DNA of 64,000 nucleotides, from assembly GCF_028275115.1 (NCBI RefSeq), contig NZ_JAQCNH010000078.1:28937-92936 (forward strand), written 5' to 3'. The translations under genes and the position numbers were made by a program. The notes below the pieces were generated by a model that was not told the origin of the DNA, made no database searches, and saw only the letters and a list, made by a program, of their open reading frames with translations. Position 1 is the first letter of the stretch. Each line of letters begins with the position of its first letter. Of this stretch, positions 34,480 to 41,465 are shown piece after piece. This stretch comes from Halorientalis sp. GTDB taxonomy: Archaea > Halobacteriota > Halobacteria > Halobacteriales > Haloarculaceae.

Positions 34480-35139
34480 CTCGGAGGCCGTCCAGAAACG
34501 CCAATACCTGCTCGTGACCGGCCTCGGTCAGACCAACCTGGGACTGCGGTCGAGTTTCGAGGCGTCGCCCGGGTCGCCGTCGATCTCGACGGCCGGAAAC
34601 GGCTGCGGGACGGCCGCTGACGACAGCACCGCCTCGGCCGTCAGGTCGGCGTTGGTGAACGTCTCGAACGTCCCGGCTCCGACATCGACCGTGCCGACCA
34701 CCAGTTCCGGAGCCGCGGCGGTCGCCAGTCCGGGCATCGCCTCGAAGTCGACGGCTGACTCCAGTATATCCCGCAACCGGTCCTGTCCCAACCCGGCGAA
34801 CGGGTACCGATGTGGGCCAGTCTCCGGGAACGGGACGCCCATGTTCTCCAGCCGGGTGGTCTAGACCAGCGTATCGTTACTCGCTGTGCCGGTGAAACTG
34901 GACGCCGTCAACTCCGTTCAGAGGTCAAAAGACACTGCCGGTGCAGTCGTGTCGTCGGCGAGGCGGCCGTACCAGCCGGCGACCGCCGCGAACGAACCCG
35001 TAGAGGCACCGCTGAGGCCGACCAGCCGGTCGGTTCGGTCGTCGATAGGCGGGAGCAGTTCGCCCAGCACGCCGGCGGTGAAGGCCGTGTGGCTCCCGCC
35101 GCCCTGGCACGCAATCGCGACGGTCACCTCGTCGCTCAT
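34480..35139 (-). pseudogene. Patatin-like phospholipase, decayed
   Basis: From ATG 35139 the frame reads VTVAIACQGGGSHTAFTAGV, then LVGLSGASTGSFAAVAGWYG, the glycine-rich oxyanion loop and GxSxG serine motif of patatins. It ends early at 34918. A later fragment in another frame, about 34842-34528, has LRDILESAVDFEAMP and GTVDVGAGTFETFTNADLTA, typical of the family's second half. A third short piece gives LTEAGHEQVLAFLDGL, the C-terminal helix. The middle is missing and frames differ, so the gene is dead. Neighbouring sequence up to 35470 is also non-coding and looks degraded. Confidence 0.72.
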
Positions 35140-35513
35140 ATCACAGCCCCGACGGTCGGCCCACGTAACCCTACTCGTCCGTCGACAGGTGCTCACCGTC
35201 CCAGGTGCAGTATCGTCGCCGAGGTGCCGGCCGTCCTTCGAGAACTCGAGCCTGACGGAGTTCGCCACGTCGACGGGCTCGACCATCTTCCGTGACCTGT
35301 GACCCCCCACGCATCACGTCCTCGACGACCTCCTGTTCGGAAGTGCCGCGCTCCGCTGCCGTACCCGGGGTCTGGTTGGTCACCAGCGGGGACCCCGACA
35401 CCGTCAGTCGTGTTCGCGTCCTGCCGCATCGACCAATAAAAACTGGGTGGGTGCCGGCAGGTCGGACGGCGGCGGTCATGATGTTTAAGTCCGCGCCAGC
35501 CGCGACGGGAGAT
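35140..35513. other. Degraded region between the patatin remnant and ridA
   Basis: Short fragments on the minus strand read SPLVTNQTPGTAAERG and, in another frame, VDVANSVRLEFSKDGRHLG. They look like pieces of one decayed gene but I cannot name it. The final 50 bp contain the ridA promoter. Confidence 0.35.
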
Positions 35514-35891
35514 ATGAAACGTCCCGTCAGCACGGACGATGCGCCCGCTGCAGTCGGAGCGTACAGCCAGGCCACTGCGACTGACTCGCTCGTGTTCACC
35601 GCCGGGCAGATTCCGATGACTCCCGATGGCGACCTGCTCGACCATCGACCCATCGCCGACCAGACCGAGCAAGCGCTGGACAACCTCGCCGCCGTCCTCG
35701 ACGAGGCCGGGGCCGGCATGAACGACGTGCTGAAAATCACCGTCTACCTGGCTGACATCGACGACTTCGACGCGATGAACGAGACCTACGCCACGTACTT
35801 CGACGACGAACCGCCGGCCCGCAGTGCCGTCGAAGTCGGTGCGCTTCCGAAAGGCGTCGGCGTCGAAATCGAGGCCGTCGCCACGACCTGA
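35514..35891 (+). CDS. RidA/YjgF family reactive-intermediate deaminase
   Basis: A 125-residue RidA-type protein: N-terminal APAAVGAYSQATATDSLVFTAGQIP, then QALDNLAAVLDEAGAGMNDV, and near the C-terminus PPARSAVEVGALPKGVGVEIEA. Its arginine is the residue that binds the substrate carboxylate in active RidA. RidA hydrolyses enamine/imine products of PLP enzymes such as threonine deaminase, and ilvA lies 1 kb upstream. The stop overlaps the next start (TGATG). Confidence 0.93.
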   Translation: MKRPVSTDDAPAAVGAYSQATATDSLVFTAGQIPMTPDGDLLDHRPIADQTEQALDNLAAVLDEAGAGMNDVLKITVYLADIDDFDAMNETYATYFDDEPPARSAVEVGALPKGVGVEIEAVATT

Positions 35892-36103
35892 TGGACCTCC
35901 GTCTCAAGTCGAGTCTGCTGTGGGGCCTCGTCGGCGGTCTCGCCTTCTTGGTCCTGTTACAGGGGTACGAACTCGTGAGTACCGAGCGGGTCGACTGGCT
36001 CGTGAAGTTCGCCGTCGCCGCCCTCGTCGTGGTCGGCGCGACCGGGGTGAGCTACGTCTACCGGTTCGGGACGCCGACCGACGTCGCGAAAGGCAAACGT
36101 TAA
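35891..36103 (+). CDS. Small two-helix membrane protein
   Basis: A 70-residue protein with two hydrophobic segments (LLWGLVGGLAFLVLLQGYELV and FAVAALVVVGATGVSYVY) and a basic C-terminus, translationally coupled to ridA. The function is unknown. Similar short haloarchaeal membrane proteins exist. Confidence 0.75.
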   Translation: MDLRLKSSLLWGLVGGLAFLVLLQGYELVSTERVDWLVKFAVAALVVVGATGVSYVYRFGTPTDVAKGKR

Positions 36104-36130
36104 ACACTGAACGGCGATAGGCTCACGTGA

Positions 36131-36214
36131 GCCAGAATGGCCGAATCTGGTAAGGCGCACGCCTGGAAAGCGTGTTCCCGTTAGGGATTCTGGGTTCAAA
36201 TCCCAGTTCTGGCG
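36131..36214 (+). tRNA. tRNA-Ser (anticodon GGA)
   Basis: The 84-nt sequence folds into a class II tRNA. The acceptor stem is GCCAGAA/TTCTGGC with discriminator G. The anticodon stem is CACGC/GCGTG around loop CTGGAAA, giving anticodon GGA. A long variable arm (about TTCCCGTTAGGGATT) follows. The T arm is CTGGG-TTCAAAT-CCCAG. The 3' CCA is not encoded, as usual in archaea. No intron is seen. Its 3' 27 bases are repeated 161 bp downstream. Confidence 0.95.
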
Positions 36215-36376
36215 TGTCTGTGACGAGCAACCCGTGAGCGACGCCGACCGTCAGCGAGGCGTCGCTCACTCCTCGCGAGTCACGACCGACAGTGGATTTG
36301 AAGCCCTGGAAGTCGCAGCGCGCGAGTGTCCCGAGCGCGACCGTCTTCCTCTGGGTTCAAATCCCAGTTCTGGCGT
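36189..36376 (+). repeat. Direct repeat of the tRNA-Ser 3' end (att-like sites) flanking a short segment
   Basis: A 27-bp sequence from the T arm to just past the acceptor end occurs at 36189-36215 (inside the tRNA) and identically at 36350-36376. The 134 bp between them contain the perfect inverted repeat GTGAGCGACGCC/GGCGTCGCTCAC and no gene. This is the footprint left when an integrase inserts at a tRNA gene, now with almost all of the element deleted. Confidence 0.7.
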
Positions 36377-36377
36377 A

Positions 36378-36435
36378 CCACATTTTTATTCGTTGGGTGG
36401 CGGCACGGCCGCCACCTTCCTCGCAAAAACGTGGG
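36378..36435. repeat. Nested inverted repeat element, copy C
   Basis: CCACATTTTTA at the left and AAAAACGTGGG at the right flank a perfect hairpin with nine-base arms GGTGGCGGC/GCCGCCACC and loop ACG (36396-36416). It begins directly after the second tRNA-end copy. Layout is as in copies A and B. Confidence 0.75.
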
Positions 36436-36583
36436 GGAAAAACAGGCCGAACTCGCGACGGAGCCACGAGCTCGGTACAACACCTGTTCCAACCGCACAG
36501 CCACCGCTCCGCTCCCGCTTCCCCCACGACCGACGGACGCGACGACCCAAAACAATATATGATTTCTCAATCAAAAAGGCACT

Positions 36584-37405
36584 ATGGGCATCTTTGGCCG
36601 CCTGAAAATGGGCTGGAACCTGTCGATGGACAGCCTTCGCGTCCTCCGCAAGCAGCCGGAGCTGACCCTCTTTCCGGTGATCAGTGGCATCGCAGGGTTA
36701 CTGTTCATCGCGTTGTTGTTCGGTGGATCGTTCGTCCTGGGGTTGTTCGAGGGGGCGACGGCTTACGTCGTCCTGTTCATGCTGTACCTGGGGACGGCGT
36801 TCATCGCCTCGTTCTTTAATGCGGGACTGGTACATAGCGCCCGCGAGAGCTTCGAGGGACGTGAGCCGTCGGTCAAATCCGGACTGGCCGCCGCCTGGAC
36901 GCACAAGACGCCGCTGTTCGTCTGGGCGGTGATTTCCGCGACCGTCGGCATGTTGCTCCGGGCCATCGAGAGCGACGACAGTATTGTGAGTAGCATCGTC
37001 GCACTGGTCGTCAGCGTCGCCTGGTCGATCATCACCTACTTCATAATCCCGGTGATCGTCTTCGAGGACGTCGGTTCGCTGGAGATGTTCAAACGCAGCG
37101 GCGAGACGTTCAAAAACACCTGGGGCGAGACTGCCGGTGCGAACTTCGGCGTCGGGCTGGTGTCGATTCTGTTCGTGTTGGTCGGGTTAGCCATCGCCGC
37201 CGCCGTCTTCGTCGCGCTCGGTGGCTTCGGTGGCGGCGCGGGCTTCGTCGTCGCCGCCGTCATCGCCGCCGTCGTCATCCTCGGGGCCGCGCTCCTGTCG
37301 ACGGCGCTCGGGGCCGTCGCAAAAACCGCGCTGTACGTCTACGCGACCGAGGGCAAGCGCCCGCCTGAGTTCGACAACGTCGACTTCGACAGCGGGGCAC
37401 GCTGA
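36584..37405 (+). CDS. Membrane protein (DUF6159-like)
   Basis: The 273-residue protein has about six hydrophobic segments and the start MGIFGRLKMGWNLSMDSLRV, a pattern of DUF6159 proteins. Internal signatures are AFIASFFNAGLVHSARESFE and VIVFEDVGSLEMFKRSGETF. The C-terminal part is a glycine/alanine-rich helix pair followed by KTALYVYATEGKRPPEFD. The function is unknown; a membrane-organising role is speculative. No neighbour suggests a pathway. Confidence 0.8.
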   Translation: MGIFGRLKMGWNLSMDSLRVLRKQPELTLFPVISGIAGLLFIALLFGGSFVLGLFEGATAYVVLFMLYLGTAFIASFFNAGLVHSARESFEGREPSVKSGLAAAWTHKTPLFVWAVISATVGMLLRAIESDDSIVSSIVALVVSVAWSIITYFIIPVIVFEDVGSLEMFKRSGETFKNTWGETAGANFGVGLVSILFVLVGLAIAAAVFVALGGFGGGAGFVVAAVIAAVVILGAALLSTALGAVAKTALYVYATEGKRPPEFDNVDFDSGAR

Positions 37406-37737
37406 TACATCACGAGTCCGATGGTTCACGACGACGTTCATTCGTGAGCGAACGGTGTCGGGCCGACCCCCGGTTCCGGGTACTGGAACTCCGGGAACAC
37501 CAGGGCGTGAACCCGACTGCCCTCGACGTGTTACCCGGCGACGACCGGCAGTGCTGGACGACGACTCGGGCTCCCGCCCGCCACGAGGGTGAGAACACTC
37601 ACTCTGCGTTCGTGACGACTCCGACACTCACGACGAGTCCGTCGTCGGAACTGTTGTTATGAACTGGCGCGAACGTATATAAACGCCCTCAGGTTTCGGG
37701 AGACAAGACGATGTAGGTCGATACTGTGGGCTGACAT
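37406..37737. other. Intergenic region, no supported gene
   Basis: The 332-bp gap has no reading frame with convincing protein features. A clear TATA element (ACGTATATAA, 37673-37682) near its end serves the hydrolase gene at 37738, leaving a leader of roughly 35 nt. Confidence 0.55.
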
Positions 37738-38610
37738 ATGGCTCCACCAGCAGCCACGGAGACGACACTCGATACGTCAGGGCTGGAGTTCGCGGCGCTG
37801 ACCTGCGGGGACGGAGATCGTGACGCCCTGCTGTTGCACGGGTTCCCGGACGCACCGCGGACGTTCGAACCGTTGATGCGACGACTCGCCGACGCGGGGT
37901 ATACCTGCTACGCGCCGTTCATGCGTGGATACGGCGAAACTGAGCGACCGCCGACAGAGCCGGGCAACTACTCGCCGATGCTGCTCGCGTCGGACGTGTT
38001 CGCACTGACTGACGAACTCGACGACCCCGACCCGCTCGTGGTGGGCCACGACTGGGGTGGGATGGCCGTCACGACGGCGGCGGTCACCGGTGGCCGCGGG
38101 TTGGGGACCTGCGTCTCGATGGCAATCCCGCCGAACTTCTGGTCGCAGTTCGACGACTACGCCACGCAGGCGATGCGAAGCTGGTACATGAACCAGTTTC
38201 AGGTGCCCGGCCACGGCGAAGAGCTCGTCCGGGCCAACGACTTCGCACTGATCGAACGGCTCTGGCAACTCTGGAGCCCCGACTGGAACTACGACGCCGA
38301 CCACCTCGCGGCAGTCAAAGACACCTTCCGCACCGGCGAAACCGTCGAGGCCGCCCTGCGATACTACCGCGACTTCTTCGACATGTTCCTGCCACGCCGC
38401 CGGTCCGAGCAGGAAATCGCCGGGGTTGACGTCCCGACGCTCGTCCTCGCGGGCGCGCACGACGGGTGTATCGGGGCCGACCTCTTCGAGGGCGTCACCG
38501 ACTGCTTCGACGCCCGCGCCGAACTGGCGGTCCTGAACAACGCCGGCCACTTCCTCCACGCCGAACGGCCCGACGCCGTCGCCGACAGGATCCTCGCGTT
38601 CGTCGACTGA
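37738..38610 (+). CDS. Alpha/beta hydrolase, epoxide hydrolase-like
   Basis: The 290-residue protein has the oxyanion motif [15 protein letters not shown], then [11 protein letters not shown] with Asp105 as nucleophile rather than serine, and the catalytic His in [19 protein letters not shown] nucleophile elbow is the mark of epoxide hydrolases and haloalkane dehalogenases; the substrate is not defined. An RGYGETERP motif follows the second strand, as in epoxide hydrolases. The gene is monocistronic. Confidence 0.9.
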   Translation: MAPPAATETTLDTSGLEFAALTCGDGDRDALLLHGFPDAPRTFEPLMRRLADAGYTCYAPFMRGYGETERPPTEPGNYSPMLLASDVFALTDELDDPDPLVVGHDWGGMAVTTAAVTGGRGLGTCVSMAIPPNFWSQFDDYATQAMRSWYMNQFQVPGHGEELVRANDFALIERLWQLWSPDWNYDADHLAAVKDTFRTGETVEAALRYYRDFFDMFLPRRRSEQEIAGVDVPTLVLAGAHDGCIGADLFEGVTDCFDARAELAVLNNAGHFLHAERPDAVADRILAFVD

Positions 38611-38762
38611 ACACTTAAACGCGGCCGGATTTCTGATTCTGGTCGGCATTAGAGCGCGTGCGAACCTAACACACGAACGACCGAAACCCGTTGCGTGCGG
38701 TCGGTTCCGTGCCATGCACTGGCCGACGTGGCACACCCCACGCTCGCCCTGCTGACGACAGG

Positions 38763-38795
38763 TTTTTATAGAAGCACTTTCAATCATTGGATTGA
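38763..38795 (+). promoter_or_regulatory. Thermosome promoter with TATA box and overlapping palindrome
   Basis: TTTTTATA (38763-38770) is followed by the inverted repeat TCAATC-ATTG-GATTGA (38780-38795), which ends 2 bp before the ATG at 38798 and spans the expected transcription start. This position suits a repressor site controlling the chaperonin gene, for example in heat response. Confidence 0.6.
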
Positions 38796-38797
38796 TT

Positions 38798-40480
38798 ATG
38801 AGCCAGCAGCAGCGAATGCAAGGGCAGCCGATGATCATCATGGGCGAGGACGCCCAGCGCATGAAAGACAAGGACGCGCAGGAACACAACATCGCGGCTG
38901 CCCGGGCGGTCGCGGAGTCGGTACAGTCCACACTCGGCCCGAAAGGGATGGACAAGATGCTCGTCTCTTCGATGGGGAGCGTCACCGTCACCAACGACGG
39001 TGTGACAATCCTCCAAGAGATGGACATCGACAATCCGACGGCGGAGATGATCGTCGAAGTCGCCGAGACCCAGGAGGACGAGGCCGGTGACGGGACGACG
39101 ACGGCCGTCGCCATCGCTGGCGAACTCCTCAAGCAGGCACAGGACCTGCTCGACCAGGATATCCACCCGACAGCGATGATCCGCGGCTTCGACATCGCGA
39201 GCAAGCACGCTCAGTCCGAAGTCGACGACGTCGCCGAGGATGTCGACCCCGACGACGAGGAGACCATCCGGAAGGTCGCCGAAACGTCCATGACCGGCAA
39301 GGGCGCGGAACTCAACAAGGAACACCTCAGCCAGCTCATCTACGACGCCGTACAGGCCGTCACCGTCGAGGCCGAGGACGGCAGTAACGTCGTCGATCTG
39401 GAGTTCCTCAACATCGAAACCCAGGAAGGCAGCTCCGCTGGCAACTCCGAACTGCTCGAAGGTGCCGTCATCGACAAGGACCCGGTCCACGAGGACATGC
39501 CGACGGACCTCGAAGACGCGTCGGTCATGTTGCTCGACCAGCCAATCGAGATCGAAGAGGCCGAAGCCGACGCCTCCCTCTCTGTCGACAGCCCGGACCA
39601 GCTCCAGTCGTTCATCGAGCAGGAAGAACAGCAGCTCGAGGCGAAAGTCGACCAGATCGTCGACACTGGCGCCGACGTGGTCGTCTGCCAGAAAGGCATC
39701 GACGACATGGCCCAGCACTACCTCGCAAAGGAGGGCGTGCTGGCCCTGCGCCGCGTCAAGAAGACGGACATCCAGTTCCTGTCGGAAGTACTCGGCGCGA
39801 GCATCGTCTCGGAGCTCGACACCGTCGCGGCCGACGACCTCGGCACCGGTGACTTCACCCGCGACGACGACGCCGAACTGTTCTACGTCGAAGGGGCGGA
39901 TAGCCACGGCGTGACGCTCCTGCTGCGAGGGTCGACCGAACACGTCGTCGACGAACTCGAACGCGGTATCAGTGACGCGCTGGACGTCGTCGCCGCGACC
40001 GTCTCGGACGGCCGCGTACTGGCCGGTGGCGGTGCTATCGAAGTCGAACTCGCACGTCGAGTGCGGGACCACGCCGACTCCGTCGAGGGCCGCGAACAGC
40101 TCGCTGTGGAAGCCTTCGCCGACGCACTGGAACTCGTCCCCCGCGTCCTCGCGGAGAACGCCGGCCTCGACCCCATCGACACGCTGGTCGACCTGCGCGC
40201 CGCTCACGACGACGGCGACAAACGGGCCGGCCTGAACGTCTTCACCGGCGACGTCGAGGACACCTACGACACCGGCGTCGTCGAACCGGCCCACGCCAAG
40301 GAACAGGCGCTCTCCTCGGCCACCGAGGCCGCAAACCTGGTCCTCAAGATCGACGACATCATCTCCGCCGGCGACCTCTCCACTGAGGGCGACGGTGGTG
40401 AGGGCGGCCCCGGCGGCGCGCCCGGCGGTATGGGCGGCGGCATGGGCGGCATGGGTGGCGGTATGGGCGGGATGATGTAG
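38798..40480 (+). CDS. Thermosome subunit (group II chaperonin)
   Basis: The 560-residue subunit belongs to the archaeal double-ring chaperonin that folds proteins in the cytosol. It has [10 protein letters not shown] (residues 46-55), VTNDGVTIL, the ATPase loop GDGTTT (97-102) and the later [15 protein letters not shown]. The tail ends in GGM repeats ([18 protein letters not shown]), typical of haloarchaeal thermosomes. ATG 38798 is preferred to a TTG two codons upstream. The promoter carries a palindrome, and GC-rich hairpins follow the stop. Confidence 0.96.
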   Translation: MSQQQRMQGQPMIIMGEDAQRMKDKDAQEHNIAAARAVAESVQSTLGPKGMDKMLVSSMGSVTVTNDGVTILQEMDIDNPTAEMIVEVAETQEDEAGDGTTTAVAIAGELLKQAQDLLDQDIHPTAMIRGFDIASKHAQSEVDDVAEDVDPDDEETIRKVAETSMTGKGAELNKEHLSQLIYDAVQAVTVEAEDGSNVVDLEFLNIETQEGSSAGNSELLEGAVIDKDPVHEDMPTDLEDASVMLLDQPIEIEEAEADASLSVDSPDQLQSFIEQEEQQLEAKVDQIVDTGADVVVCQKGIDDMAQHYLAKEGVLALRRVKKTDIQFLSEVLGASIVSELDTVAADDLGTGDFTRDDDAELFYVEGADSHGVTLLLRGSTEHVVDELERGISDALDVVAATVSDGRVLAGGGAIEVELARRVRDHADSVEGREQLAVEAFADALELVPRVLAENAGLDPIDTLVDLRAAHDDGDKRAGLNVFTGDVEDTYDTGVVEPAHAKEQALSSATEAANLVLKIDDIISAGDLSTEGDGGEGGPGGAPGGMGGGMGGMGGGMGGMM

Positions 40481-40552
40481 GAGAGGCGAGCGTAGCGAGT
40501 CTCTCCGAACTGCCGAGCGGGGAACGAAGTGACCCGCGAGGCAAAACGTGGG
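40481..40552. repeat. Hairpins after the thermosome gene, partial relative of the nested repeat family
   Basis: Two palindromes directly follow the stop. In the first, GAGAG/CTCTC arms enclose GCGAGCGTAGCGAGT. The second is an imperfect pairing of GCCGAGCGGGGAACGA with its mirror up to GACCCGCGAGGC. The right end GCAAAACGTGGG resembles the right end of copies A-C. No gene lies between here and 40795, where a TATA-like ACTTAAAG (40758-40765) serves the next gene. Confidence 0.5.
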
Positions 40553-40794
40553 AAAATCGCGGCGTCCTCCCGTTCGTCGGACGCCGCGGTCCGCGCGCTC
40601 GGGCCTTCCGGCCCTCGCGTACGGTTCGACGACCTGCTGCCCGCTGCACCGCTCCCGAACCGCTCGCAGACCATACCTCCGTTTCGACTGCGTTTTCTTG
40701 CCATCTATGTACCCTATGGAGCCCTCGGTCCCGCTCTGACGAAAACGTATCAGAATTACTTAAAGTAAAGCGACGACGGGGTCGAACTTCGGGT

Positions 40795-41214
40795 ATGTCC
40801 CACGCAACAGACGAGTCGGCCAATGCAGACGAGACCGTCTACGAGGAGTACATCATGAACGTCCGGATCGTCGCGGTTGATGAGGAAAGCGGGCCGGCGT
40901 ACCGGTTTGAGGCACCGGAACACCGCGGAATCGAGTTCGACGACCCGGAGAAGGCCCAGCTGTACGCCGACGTGTACTTCGACGTGAACGGGTTCGAGGA
41001 GGCCGGAACCGGTGAACGCGGCGTCCCGCCGATTATTATCCAGGCCGGTCGCGACACGCTCGCGGCGTACTTTCTCACACGACCGTACACGAACTTGGAG
41101 TGGGTTGCCTCGTTCATTGGCGTTCAGCCCGGGAAAATCGAGCGGTATCGCTCCCGCGTCCAGAAGCGAGCGACGAACATCCGCAACCGGGCGAAAGAAC
41201 AGGGCCACACCTGA
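40795..41214 (+). CDS. Hypothetical haloarchaeal protein
   Basis: A 139-residue soluble protein. The N-terminal half is acidic and beta-like (VRIVAVDEESGPAYRFEAPE). The C-terminal half reads ADVYFDVNGFEEAGTGERGV, then IIIQAGRDTLAAYFLT and VASFIGVQPGKIERYRSRVQ, ending in a basic helix-turn-helix-like stretch. It could bind DNA, but I recognise no named family. The start is backed by a TATA-like element about 30 nt upstream. Confidence 0.7.
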   Translation: MSHATDESANADETVYEEYIMNVRIVAVDEESGPAYRFEAPEHRGIEFDDPEKAQLYADVYFDVNGFEEAGTGERGVPPIIIQAGRDTLAAYFLTRPYTNLEWVASFIGVQPGKIERYRSRVQKRATNIRNRAKEQGHT

Positions 41215-41434
41215 CAGACTGGGCTACACCGTAGACTGTGCTGTGGCCCCCGAGACGGAACCTCGACCACGCCGAACGGGCTTGCCCGACAGTCTGAGCC
41301 GAACGCCCGGTTCGTGCGCTTACAGCCAGCCGTACTGTACACTTCTCAACGAGATAAAATAAGCCCAAGACAGATACGTTCAATATATACGCTCATATAG
41401 ATATTACCTTCCGACATACTCATATTATAAACGA

Positions 41435-41442
41435 GTTTTATA
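41435..41442 (+). promoter_or_regulatory. TATA box of the PhoX-cohesin-dockerin gene
   Basis: GTTTTATA is centred about 27 nt before ATG 41466, which fits a leaderless mRNA and decides that start over an upstream in-frame TTG at 41457. Confidence 0.55.
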
Positions 41443-41465
41443 GAGGCATCCTCCAGTTGACCTGC

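Noticed and set aside
34810..35295. 161-codon plus-strand frame opposite the patatin remnant
   Set aside because: No family signature; patatin motifs on the minus strand explain the sequence better.
36350..36376. Second tRNA-Ser gene
   Set aside because: Only the 3' 27 bases are present; no acceptor 5' strand, D arm or anticodon arm exists upstream.
37444..37662. 72-codon frame between the DUF6159-like gene and the hydrolase
   Set aside because: It shows no conserved pattern, no hydrophobic or folded segment and runs into the promoter of the next gene.
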